Under the pieces are notes generated by a model. It was given only the letters and a program-made list of their open reading frames with translations, searched no databases and was not told the DNA's origin. The translations under genes were made by a program, and so were the position numbers. A stretch of DNA of 6,509 bases from Actinomycetes bacterium (GTDB lineage: Bacteria > Actinomycetota > Acidimicrobiia > Acidimicrobiales > Palsa-688): NCBI GenBank assembly GCA_021846485.1, contig JAJZWW010000190.1, positions 1 to 6,509 of the forward strand, in the 5' to 3' direction. Positions 1 to 5,782 of this stretch are shown one piece after another (the first letter of the stretch is position 1; each line of letters opens with the position of its first letter).

Positions 1-242
1 GATCCGCGTCGCCGGCGCTTGGCCGGCTGCCCGCCGGCCCCGTCGCCCCCCCCGCCGCGCGGCTCACCCTGGCCAGCGCCACTGCCATCGGCGGAGGTAC
101 CGCCGCCGCGTTCGGTAGCGGGCCGCTCAGCGGAGGGTCGGGTACCTCCAGGCCCGTCCAGGCCGGTCGGGGTCTCGCCCGGCCGGGGCTCGGTGGGGGC
201 GTCGCCGGGCGTCGCGGAGCGGGCCGACGTGGTGTCGGGCAT
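1..242 (-). CDS. rne: Ribonuclease E/G, N-terminal fragment (runs off left edge)
   Basis: An open frame starts at ATG (position 242) and continues without a stop to the left edge, giving 80 codons. The visible protein is a low-complexity, presumably disordered segment rich in Gly, Pro, Ala, Thr and Arg. It begins MPDTTSARSATPGDAP and ends in a basic run, QPAKRRRRG. No catalytic domain is inside the window. RNase E/G of high-GC actinobacteria commonly carries a long disordered N-terminus ending in Arg-rich/RGS-type sequence before the S1 and catalytic domains, and its gene commonly follows the radical SAM pair found here, ahead of rplU-rpmA-obg. The assignment rests on that gene order plus the basic tail and is inference. 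The ATG is supported by a purine-rich site (GAAGGGA) about 8 nt upstream and lies 15 nt past the preceding stop, so it is probably cotranscribed. If correct, the product is an endoribonuclease of mRNA decay and rRNA/tRNA processing. The alternative is an unrelated disordered protein. Confidence 0.6.
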   Translation of the reverse strand, partial: MPDTTSARSATPGDAPTEPRPGETPTGLDGPGGTRPSAERPATERGGGTSADGSGAGQGEPRGGGGDGAGGQPAKRRRRG

Positions 243-257
243 GGGGCAGGTCCCTTC
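243..257 (-). promoter_or_regulatory. Ribosome-binding site for the RNase E/G start
   Basis: The 15 nt between the DUF2344 stop and the ATG at 242 read, on the minus strand, GAAGGGACCTGCCCC. The AAGGGA purine run is 8 nt from the ATG and is the clearest Shine-Dalgarno-like element in the left half of the window. It fixes the start of the downstream frame. No terminator or promoter fits in the gap. Confidence 0.5.
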
Positions 258-1070
258 TCATGACGCACGCTCCATGGCGTGCGGCGCGGGCGTCGCCGTC
301 GCCGGGAGCGCGAGGGGCTCCCTGCGGGCGCCGCCGCGTGAAATCCATTGGTCGAGGCGCCGGGCGTCGCGCTCCTCGAGGCGCTCGCCGCGGGCGAGCC
401 CGGAGAGCAGCTCGGAGGGCCGCAGGCTCCGGGGGTGGCAGGACAGCTCGGCTCGGAGCCGGACCCCCGGGGGCTCCCCCGGGGCACCGGCTGCCGGCCC
501 GACCACCTGGAGGTCGACGACCACCTCCCGGACGTCGTCGGTCACCTCCCGGCCCTTGCGCCAACGGGCCAGCACCAGCGAAGCCCCGGCGAGCAGCTCG
601 GAGCACCGCTCCCCCATCTCGCCGGGGTCCAGCGCTGCGCCGTCCCGGTCGACGGCGGTCCACTCCCAGCTGCAAGAGGTGACTTCCTCCTGCAACGAGG
701 GCGTCTCCGGGTCCACCAACGCGGCGACCAGCACGTCCACTCCGCCGGGCAGCGCGGCCGAGAGCCGCCCGGCGAGGCCCGGAAGATCCTCGGTGCAACG
801 CCCGTCGAGCTCGACGTCGAGGTACTCGGCGAGCGACTCGTGGCCGGTGGGCAGGGCGAGGCCGAAGCTCACCCTCGGGCGGGGCGAGAAGCCCTGACTG
901 TAGGCCAGGGGCAGTCTCGCCCGCCGGAAGGCCCGCTCCCACATGCGCGCCACGTCGCGGTGGCTCGTCCAGCGCACCTTGCCGAGCTTGGCGAAGCGGA
1001 TCCTGAGGCGGGCAGCGCGGCGCCGCGCGCCGCCGGCCGCCGAAGCCGAGGTCGCCGGCGGGGCGCTCAA
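258..1070 (-). CDS. Radical SAM-linked protein, TIGR03936 / DUF2344 family
   Basis: This 270-residue protein belongs to the family described as encoded next to, or fused to, a TIGR03960-type radical SAM protein. The family signature is clear after a non-conserved Ala/Ser/Arg-rich lead of about 20 residues. It shows RIRFAKLGKVRWTSHRD (residues 23-39, with the SHxD motif at 36-39), an Arg-rich helix (46-52), YSQGFSPRP (57-65), then a VSFGLALPTGHESLAEYLD stretch typical of the family. The C-terminal part is poorly conserved and ends in an Arg/Ala-rich tail. The biochemical function is unknown to me; a role as accessory or substrate-handling partner of the neighbouring enzyme is inferred from linkage. 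The frame stays open far upstream, inside the radical SAM gene, but family similarity begins near 1004. The TTG at 1070 overlaps the upstream stop (TTGA, 4 nt), the usual layout for coupled translation. No ATG or GTG lies between that TTG and the conserved domain. The exact start is less certain than the identity. Confidence 0.85.
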   Translation of the reverse strand: MSAPPATSASAAGGARRRAARLRIRFAKLGKVRWTSHRDVARMWERAFRRARLPLAYSQGFSPRPRVSFGLALPTGHESLAEYLDVELDGRCTEDLPGLAGRLSAALPGGVDVLVAALVDPETPSLQEEVTSCSWEWTAVDRDGAALDPGEMGERCSELLAGASLVLARWRKGREVTDDVREVVVDLQVVGPAAGAPGEPPGVRLRAELSCHPRSLRPSELLSGLARGERLEERDARRLDQWISRGGARREPLALPATATPAPHAMERAS

Positions 1071-3046
1071 CTGGCCGTCCCGACCGCTGACGCGAACCGC
1101 CCCGGCTGCGGGTGGGCGCCGAGGGCGACCGGCACCGCGGTCCCCGGCACCCGGTTCCCTCCGGTGCCCTGGCTGCCGCCCGCGGGAGCGACGTCGGAGG
1201 CCACCACGTGCTCGATGCCGTACCCGGTGCAAGCCCCGCAGTCGTAGCACGGCGTCCAGCGACAGTCGGGGGTGCCGGCGGCCCGGAGGGCGTCCTGCCA
1301 CTCCTGCCAGAGGAAGTCCCGGTGGAGGCCGGCCGAGACGTGGTCCCAGGGCAGCACCTCGTCCTCGGCACGCTCGCGGGTGACGTACCAGTCGACCGAC
1401 AAGCCGTGGGTTGCCATCGCCTCGCTCCAGCGGTCCAGGTCGAACCTCTCCGACCACTCCTGGAAGGTGCCGCCCTCGCGCCACACCTGCTCGATCACCG
1501 CCCCGACCCTGCGGTCCCCGCGGCTGGCGATCCCCTCGGCGAGGGTGGCCCGCGGGTCGTGCCAGCGCAGCTGCACGGCCCGCTGCCGGGCGAGGGCGTC
1601 GCGCAGCAGGCCGATCCGGTGTGCCAGGCCGGCCAGGCCCTCCTGCCCGTACCACTGGAAGGGGGTCTGGGGTTTGGGTACGAAGCCCCCGACCGAGGCG
1701 GTCACGCTCGCGGAGCGGCAGTGCCGGCGACCGACCTCCACGCAGTTGCGGGCCAGCTCGGCGATGCCGAGGGTGTCCTCGTCGGTCTCGGTGGGCAGCC
1801 CGGTGAGGAAGTACAGATTGACCCGCCGCCACCCCTGCGAGAAGGCCGACTCCACCGCCGCGTAGAGGTCCTCCTCGCTGATGAGCTTGTTGATCACCTG
1901 GCGGATCCGCCACGTACCGCCCTCGGGAGCGAAGGTCAGGCCGGTACGGCGGACCTTCTGGATCTCCGCGGCGACGCCGACGGTGAAGGCGTCGACCCTC
2001 AGGCTCGGGAGGCTCACCGACACCTTCCCTCCGCATGCCGGGTCACCGATGATCGCCCCGACGACCTCGTCGATCCCGGAGAAGTCGGCGCTCGACAGCG
2101 ACGTGAGGCTCACCTCGTCGTAGCCGGTGCGCTCCAGCCCGGCACGGACCATCTCGAGCACCTGGGCGGCCGGCCGCTCGCGCACCGGCCGGGTGATCAT
2201 GCCCGCCTGGCAGAAACGGCATCCGCGAGTACAGCCCCGGAAGATCTCGACGTTGAGCCGGTCGTGGACCACCTCGGTGAGCGGCACCAGCTGCTGGCGG
2301 GGGTAGGGCCACTCCCCGAGGTCCGCGATCGTGCGCTTCTCGACCACGAGGGGCACGTCCGGGTACCTCGGGGTGACCGCCACGAGCCTCGGACCGTCGT
2401 AGATGGCCTCGTACACGCTCGGGACGTAGACCCCGGGCACCCGGGACAGGTCGCGGAGCACCCCGAGGCGGGAGCCCTCGGTCCTCCCCGAGGCCTTCCA
2501 GGCGGCCACCACCTCGTTGACCTCGCCGACGACCTCCTCTCCGTCGCCGATCACGAAGGCGTCGACGAAGTCGGCGAGCGGCTCGGGGTTGAACGTGCAG
2601 TGCCCGCCGGCCACCACAAGGGGATCCTCCGGCCGGCGCCGCTCGGCCCGGACCGCCACCCCGGCCAGGTCGATGCAGTTGAGCACGTTGGTGTAGACCA
2701 GCTCGGCGGACAGGTTGAATGCGAGGACGTCGAACTCGCCGGCGGGCCGGTGGCTCTCCAGGCTGAACAGCGGCACGCCAGCCCGGCGCATCTCCGCCTC
2801 CATGTCGCTCCACGGGGCGTAGGCCCGCTCGGCCAGGGCGCCGTAACGCTCGTGGAGCAGCTCGTAGAGGATCTGCAGACCCTGGTTGGGCAGCCCGATC
2901 TCGTAGGTGTCCGGGTAGGTGAGCAGCCACGAGACCCGGCCGGCGCCCGCACCGGAGGTGCGGGCGCCCTCCTCGCAGCCGATGTAGCGGGCCGGCTTCT
3001 GCACCCGCCCCAACAGCGGCTCTATCCGGGGCCACAGCGATGTCAT
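1067..3046 (-). CDS. B12-binding-type radical SAM protein, TIGR03960 family
   Basis: This is a 659-residue radical SAM protein of a widespread but uncharacterised family. From the ATG at 3046 it begins with the family-typical WPRIEPLLGRVQKPARYIG (5-23). A Rossmann-like N-terminal B12-binding-type domain follows (about 35-200). Its PDTYEIG segment (45-51) has Tyr where cobalamin-binding proteins have His in DxHxxG, so base-off cobalamin binding through that motif is unlikely. The radical SAM core carries the 4Fe-4S motif CTRGCRFC (C272, C276, C279), then FAPEGG and FLTGLPTETDED. The C-terminus holds an extra cysteine cluster, C595, C600, C603 and C606, in DCRWTPCYDCGACTGYG, which may bind a second cluster or metal. 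Substrate and reaction are unknown. A GTG at 3112 would add 22 residues, but that extension is Pro/Arg-rich and has only about 73% G/C at third positions, with codons such as AGA, CCA and CGT that are unlike the gene body. I therefore prefer 3046. The stop overlaps the DUF2344 start by 4 nt. Confidence 0.93.
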   Translation of the reverse strand: MTSLWPRIEPLLGRVQKPARYIGCEEGARTSGAGAGRVSWLLTYPDTYEIGLPNQGLQILYELLHERYGALAERAYAPWSDMEAEMRRAGVPLFSLESHRPAGEFDVLAFNLSAELVYTNVLNCIDLAGVAVRAERRRPEDPLVVAGGHCTFNPEPLADFVDAFVIGDGEEVVGEVNEVVAAWKASGRTEGSRLGVLRDLSRVPGVYVPSVYEAIYDGPRLVAVTPRYPDVPLVVEKRTIADLGEWPYPRQQLVPLTEVVHDRLNVEIFRGCTRGCRFCQAGMITRPVRERPAAQVLEMVRAGLERTGYDEVSLTSLSSADFSGIDEVVGAIIGDPACGGKVSVSLPSLRVDAFTVGVAAEIQKVRRTGLTFAPEGGTWRIRQVINKLISEEDLYAAVESAFSQGWRRVNLYFLTGLPTETDEDTLGIAELARNCVEVGRRHCRSASVTASVGGFVPKPQTPFQWYGQEGLAGLAHRIGLLRDALARQRAVQLRWHDPRATLAEGIASRGDRRVGAVIEQVWREGGTFQEWSERFDLDRWSEAMATHGLSVDWYVTRERAEDEVLPWDHVSAGLHRDFLWQEWQDALRAAGTPDCRWTPCYDCGACTGYGIEHVVASDVAPAGGSQGTGGNRVPGTAVPVALGAHPQPGRFASAVGTAS

Positions 3047-3056
3047 CCTGAGACGC

Positions 3057-3062
3057 AGTCTA
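3057..3062 (-). promoter_or_regulatory. Possible -10 element (TAGACT) ahead of the radical SAM gene
   Basis: On the minus strand TAGACT matches the TANNNT actinobacterial -10 consensus. It ends 10 nt before the ATG at 3046, so a transcript would begin only about 3-4 nt before that codon, giving a near-leaderless mRNA. No convincing -35 hexamer is visible about 17 nt further upstream, and no Shine-Dalgarno sequence precedes the ATG (only AGG directly abutting it). This would let the radical SAM pair and RNase E/G be transcribed apart from the mre genes. It is a weak call resting on a six-base match. Confidence 0.2.
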
Positions 3063-3089
3063 GCCGGGAGGGGCCCCGCTCCTGGCGGT

Positions 3090-3104
3090 GCCCGGACCCC
3101 GGGC
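3090..3104 (-). other. Short inverted repeat in the rodA-radical SAM gap
   Basis: GCCCGG and CCGGGC form a perfect 6-bp stem around a 3-nt loop, 18 nt past the rodA stop. No T-tract follows on the minus strand, so it does not look like an intrinsic terminator. In DNA this GC-rich such repeats arise often by chance. It could weakly attenuate read-through or protect the 3' end of the upstream message, but nothing else supports that. Confidence 0.2.
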
Positions 3105-3121
3105 TTGCTCACGCCCGCGGG

Positions 3122-4303
3122 TCAGCCGAAGCGGTGCATCCGGACGTTGAGCACCAGCCCGATGGCGGCGAACTCGACCAGCACCGCCGAGCCGCCGTAG
3201 CTGACCCAGGGCAACGGGATTCCCGCCACCGGCATGATCCCCATGTTCATGCCGACGTTCTCGAAGGTCTGGAACACCAGGTAGCCGAGCACCCCGGCGC
3301 AGAGCAGCTTGCCGAGCAGGTCACGGCTGAGCAGCGCCGCTCGCCAGGTGCGCCACATGACCAGCAGGTAAAGGGCCAGCAGGACGGCGGAGCCGACCAG
3401 GCCGACCTGCTCGCCCACCGCGCTGAAGATGAAGTCGGTCTGCTGCGCGGGCACCTGGGACAGGTTGGTGGCCTGCCCGCGCCCGATCCCGGACCCGAGG
3501 AGCCCGCCCTGGCTGATGGCGTTCTTCGCCTCGACGATGTTGTAGATGTTGGCGCCGGCGATGCTCTGCAACAGCGCCGGGCTCGCCTGGGCGGGGGTGT
3601 GCAGGAACCCGGCTATGCGCGCTTCTTGGTACCCGCGCAGGAGCCCGAACTGGACCACCGAGACCATCACGAGCACGGCCATCAGCCCGAGCGCCGCCAG
3701 GTGGCGGGCCCGGGCCCCGGCCACGACGACCACCGCGGCGAGGATCGCGAGCAGCACCAGGGCGGAGCCGAGGTCGGGCTGCTTGTAGACCAGCACGAAC
3801 GGGACCGCCGCCATGGCGATCACCGCGAGGAGCGCCCGGCCGTGGAGCCGCCCCTTGAACGACGAGGCGTAGGCCGCCAACGCGACGATCAGGGCGAGCT
3901 TGGCGGCCTCGGAGGGCTCGAACTGGTAGGGACCCACCTGGAACCACGCCTGCGCTCCCGATACCCGGTGCCCGACGGCGAACACCGCGACGAGCAGGAA
4001 CAAGGTCCCCCCGTAGATCACCGGGGCCCAGTCGCGGTAGTGGCGGTAGTCGACCGCGGCCACCACGACCATCACCACCACCCCGAGGGCGCTGAAGATG
4101 GCCTGCTTCTTGGCGATGGCCAGGCCAGACACGCCGGCTGCCTCCAGCGGCACCCGGGTGGCGGTCCACACCATCACCACCCCGAAGGCGGCGATGGCCA
4201 CCACGGTGACCGCTAGGAGGACGTCGAGGTGCCGCCACGGGACCGGCTTGCGGTGGCGGACGTGGGCCCCGGGGGCCGGCCGGGCGTCGAGGACCGAGGT
4301 CAT
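3122..4303 (-). CDS. rodA: RodA, SEDS-family peptidoglycan glycosyltransferase
   Basis: RodA is a polytopic inner-membrane glycosyltransferase that polymerises lipid II into glycan strands during cell elongation, working with a class B penicillin-binding protein. The 393-residue length is normal for the family, and about ten hydrophobic segments follow a polar, basic N-terminus (1-25). Family motifs in order are GAQAWFQVG (W120, matching the conserved Trp of E. coli RodA), FEPSEAAK (128-135), KQPDLGSAL (174 on), QQTDFIFSAVGEQ with D290 at the position of the essential SEDS aspartate, and the signature GIPLPWVSYGGSA near 361-373. The family-typical second half argues for RodA over FtsW, and the mre neighbourhood supports this. 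ATG 4303 is the only usable start, because an in-frame TGA lies upstream and no ATG, GTG or TTG comes between. No strong Shine-Dalgarno is seen. The start overlaps the end of a mini-ORF (ATGA), which hints at coupled translation. The usual PBP2 partner gene is absent immediately upstream. Confidence 0.95.
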   Translation of the reverse strand: MTSVLDARPAPGAHVRHRKPVPWRHLDVLLAVTVVAIAAFGVVMVWTATRVPLEAAGVSGLAIAKKQAIFSALGVVVMVVVAAVDYRHYRDWAPVIYGGTLFLLVAVFAVGHRVSGAQAWFQVGPYQFEPSEAAKLALIVALAAYASSFKGRLHGRALLAVIAMAAVPFVLVYKQPDLGSALVLLAILAAVVVVAGARARHLAALGLMAVLVMVSVVQFGLLRGYQEARIAGFLHTPAQASPALLQSIAGANIYNIVEAKNAISQGGLLGSGIGRGQATNLSQVPAQQTDFIFSAVGEQVGLVGSAVLLALYLLVMWRTWRAALLSRDLLGKLLCAGVLGYLVFQTFENVGMNMGIMPVAGIPLPWVSYGGSAVLVEFAAIGLVLNVRMHRFG

Positions 4304-4374
4304 CGGGCGGCCAGGGCCGACCGGCGTGGCGCGGCGGCGGTGGCGGGCTCATGGATGTGGGCGTGCACGGTCAC
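4300..4374 (-). CDS. Candidate 24-residue ORF between mreD and rodA
   Basis: A GTG-started frame fills almost the whole 78-nt gap between mreD and rodA. It encodes MTVHAHIHEP, then an Ala/Arg-rich stretch ending SALAAR, and its TGA overlaps the rodA ATG (ATGA, 4 nt). Three things suggest translation. GGGGTGAT, 6 nt upstream, contains GGTGAT, complementary to the 16S rRNA 3' end. 21 of 24 codons end in G or C. The overlap is of the type used for coupling. It has no recognisable domain. It may be a leader cistron coupling rodA translation to mreD, or the residue of a deleted mrdA gene, which usually occupies this position. Chance is also possible, since 25-codon ORFs are common in such GC-rich DNA. 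Confidence 0.25.
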   Translation of the reverse strand: MTVHAHIHEPATAAAPRRSALAAR

Positions 4375-4376
4375 CT

Positions 4377-4392
4377 GCCTATCACCCCGAGG
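4377..4392 (-). promoter_or_regulatory. Shine-Dalgarno-like site across the mreD stop
   Basis: On the minus strand the end of mreD reads TCGGGGTGATAGGCAG, followed directly by GTG at 4374. GGTGAT is six contiguous bases complementary to the anti-Shine-Dalgarno region, with 6 nt to the GTG. A ribosome site placed here would serve a gene beginning right after mreD. It is 70 nt from the rodA ATG, too far to serve rodA directly. It is the main reason for taking the mini-ORF seriously. Confidence 0.35.
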
Positions 4393-4933
4393 CCAGGGCG
4401 TCGGTGCGCCCGAGGCGATCGGCGCTGCGCAACCCGCGCGCCGCCCGGCGCATCAGCCACGCGGCGGGGACGGCGAGCAGGGCGTTCCACCCCGCCTCGA
4501 TCAACGCCACCCGCAGCAGCCAGTGGGGGCCCATGGTGAGGATGCTGCTCTGACCGGCGAGGTCCCCCACCGCGAGGTACACGCCGATCCCGCCGAGGGT
4601 CGCGACGAAGCCGACGAGCGGCTCCACCGGGCGTCCCTCGGGCAGGAAGTTGGTGCGGGCCCAGCCGACGACGAAGCCGACCAGGCACCACGACAAGGCG
4701 AACAGGCCCATGGGTGTGGTGGTTAGCGACAGGTCGGCGAGCAACCCGGCGCAGAAGCCGATCACCGCCCCGGCTTCCGGCCCGCACGACAGCCCGCCGG
4801 CCACCGCCAGCAGGAGCATGAGGTCGGGTGCGACGCCGAGGACGCGCAGGTCGGCACCGAAGGTGGTCTGCAGGACCACGCCGGCGAGCAGCACGAGCAC
4901 CACCCGCAGCCGGGCGACCGTCGCCGACGTCAC
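4382..4933 (-). CDS. mreD: Rod shape-determining membrane protein MreD
   Basis: MreD is a small polytopic membrane protein of the elongasome that associates with MreC and stabilises the complex around MreB and RodA. The predicted 183-residue product is of typical length and almost entirely hydrophobic, with about five membrane segments. It shows the family pattern: LQTTFGADLRVLGVAPDLML near the N-terminus, GPEAGAVIGFCAGLLADL, then PMGLFALSWCLVGFVVGWA. The tail after the last membrane segment is short and basic (MRRAARGLR). Sequence conservation in MreD is low, so the call leans partly on its place directly after mreC. I chose GTG 4933 because it overlaps the mreC stop as GTGA (4 nt). An in-frame GTG at 4945 would add four residues and cannot be excluded. 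Neither has a strong Shine-Dalgarno sequence, consistent with translational coupling to mreC. Confidence 0.92.
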   Translation of the reverse strand: MTSATVARLRVVLVLLAGVVLQTTFGADLRVLGVAPDLMLLLAVAGGLSCGPEAGAVIGFCAGLLADLSLTTTPMGLFALSWCLVGFVVGWARTNFLPEGRPVEPLVGFVATLGGIGVYLAVGDLAGQSSILTMGPHWLLRVALIEAGWNALLAVPAAWLMRRAARGLRSADRLGRTDALASG

Positions 4934-5772
4934 TGCGGCGACCACAAGAGGATGTCCACGTAGCCGAGCCCGGCAGGGTCGACCAGTGGCCGGAGGTCCA
5001 CGACCGGCTCGGTCTCACCCGTGGGGGTGCTCACCGAGGTGACCCGACCCACCGGGATGCCGGCGGGGAAGTCCTCCATCGACAGCCCGGAGGTGAACAG
5101 CACCTCTCCTCGGTGCAGCTTGGGGGCGGCGGCGCTCGTGGGGAGCACGGTGACCTGCATCGGCGAGGAGCCGCCCCGCCCTGCCGCCGAACCGGTGTTG
5201 TGCTCGGGGAGGGCCACCCCCACCACGAAGCTCGGATCGGTGAGGAGGGTGACGGTGGCGGTGTGGGCGGTCACCGCCGACACGCTGCCGGCCAGGCCGC
5301 CGGCGGCGACGACCGGCTGGCCCACCACCACCCCGGCGTCCCGGCCTCGGTCGACCGTGACCGTGGAGGAGAAGTTGGACCCGCCGATGTCGATGACCTG
5401 GGCGGTCACCTTGGGGATCCCGTCGACGAAGGGCAGGTGCTGCAGGCCGAGCACCTCGTCGGCCTGCTGGCGGGCGAAGCCGGCGGCTGCCGCGGTGTTG
5501 CGAAGACCGGCGATCTCCGCCCGGAGGTGGCGGTTCTGCGCCTCCACCTGGCCGTAGTCGACGGCCCCGGTGATGAAGTTGCCGACCGGGCGCAACGCCG
5601 CGTGGATGCCGGTCTGGACCGGGGCGAGCACTGTGGTGAAAGCATCGCGCGCGGCCCGCACCGCCGAGCGGCCGTGGCCGCTGGCATCGAGGGCGAGCAG
5701 GGTGAGCGACACCAGCACCAGGACCGCAACTACGAAACGCAGCCTCGCCGGACGTCGTCGGACGACAGCCAA
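4930..5772 (-). CDS. mreC: Rod shape-determining protein MreC
   Basis: MreC is a bitopic membrane protein that forms extracytoplasmic filaments and activates the PBP2-RodA synthase while connecting to MreB. The 280-residue product has a short basic cytoplasmic N-terminus (RRRPARLR, 5-12), one membrane anchor (about 12-29), a linker, a coiled coil (about 72-110, containing VEAQNRHLRAEIAGLR), and a beta-rich C-terminal domain (about 121-278). That domain contains GGSNFSSTVTVDRGRDAGV, GLAGSVSAV, TLLTDPSF, GEVLFTSGL and FPAGIPVGRV, all characteristic of MreC. A Gly/Ser-rich insert (GSAAGRGGSS) sits in the region that varies between species. The start is TTG at 5772, 10 nt after the mreB stop; no ATG or GTG precedes the membrane anchor in this frame, and no upstream start exists before mreB ends. 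The stop overlaps mreD by 4 nt. A weak TTG start may keep MreC below MreB, but that is inference. Confidence 0.95.
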   Translation of the reverse strand: MAVVRRRPARLRFVVAVLVLVSLTLLALDASGHGRSAVRAARDAFTTVLAPVQTGIHAALRPVGNFITGAVDYGQVEAQNRHLRAEIAGLRNTAAAAGFARQQADEVLGLQHLPFVDGIPKVTAQVIDIGGSNFSSTVTVDRGRDAGVVVGQPVVAAGGLAGSVSAVTAHTATVTLLTDPSFVVGVALPEHNTGSAAGRGGSSPMQVTVLPTSAAAPKLHRGEVLFTSGLSMEDFPAGIPVGRVTSVSTPTGETEPVVDLRPLVDPAGLGYVDILLWSPQ

Positions 5773-5782
5773 CCAGCGCCGC

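Noticed and set aside
1067..1110. Programmed frameshift signal joining the radical SAM and DUF2344 frames.
   Set aside because: The bases before the stop (GTCGGGACGGCCAGTTGA) contain no X-XXY-YYZ slippery heptamer, and I see no obvious stem-loop just downstream. The overlap is explained by re-initiation.
19..1247. Plus-strand open frames of 292 and 299 codons over the RNase E/G and DUF2344 region.
   Set aside because: They are Pro/Ser/Arg- or Gly/Pro-rich shadows. The minus-strand frame shows conserved DUF2344 motifs (SHRD, YSQGFSPRP).
1071..2036. Upstream extension of the DUF2344 frame, giving a 592-residue protein.
   Set aside because: The extension overlaps the radical SAM coding region in another frame and reads as Arg/Gly/Pro-rich nonsense. 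Family similarity starts only after about 1004.
3071..3104. Intrinsic terminator after rodA, from GC-rich palindromes.
   Set aside because: The stems are short and no T-run follows on the minus strand, so a rho-independent terminator is not supported.
1112..4216. A 1034-codon plus-strand open frame antisense to the radical SAM and rodA genes.
   Set aside because: It mirrors real genes on the other strand. In DNA with very high G/C at third positions, antisense frames rarely meet stops. Its translation is low-complexity (His, Gly, Pro, Asp, Glu-rich) with no recognisable motif, while the minus-strand genes carry clear family signatures.
3321..4352. Minus-strand 343-codon frame starting at ATG 4352, just after mreD.
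   Set aside because: It is out of frame with rodA and its translation is Pro/Arg/Gly-rich without membrane segments. The overlapping rodA frame is unmistakable.
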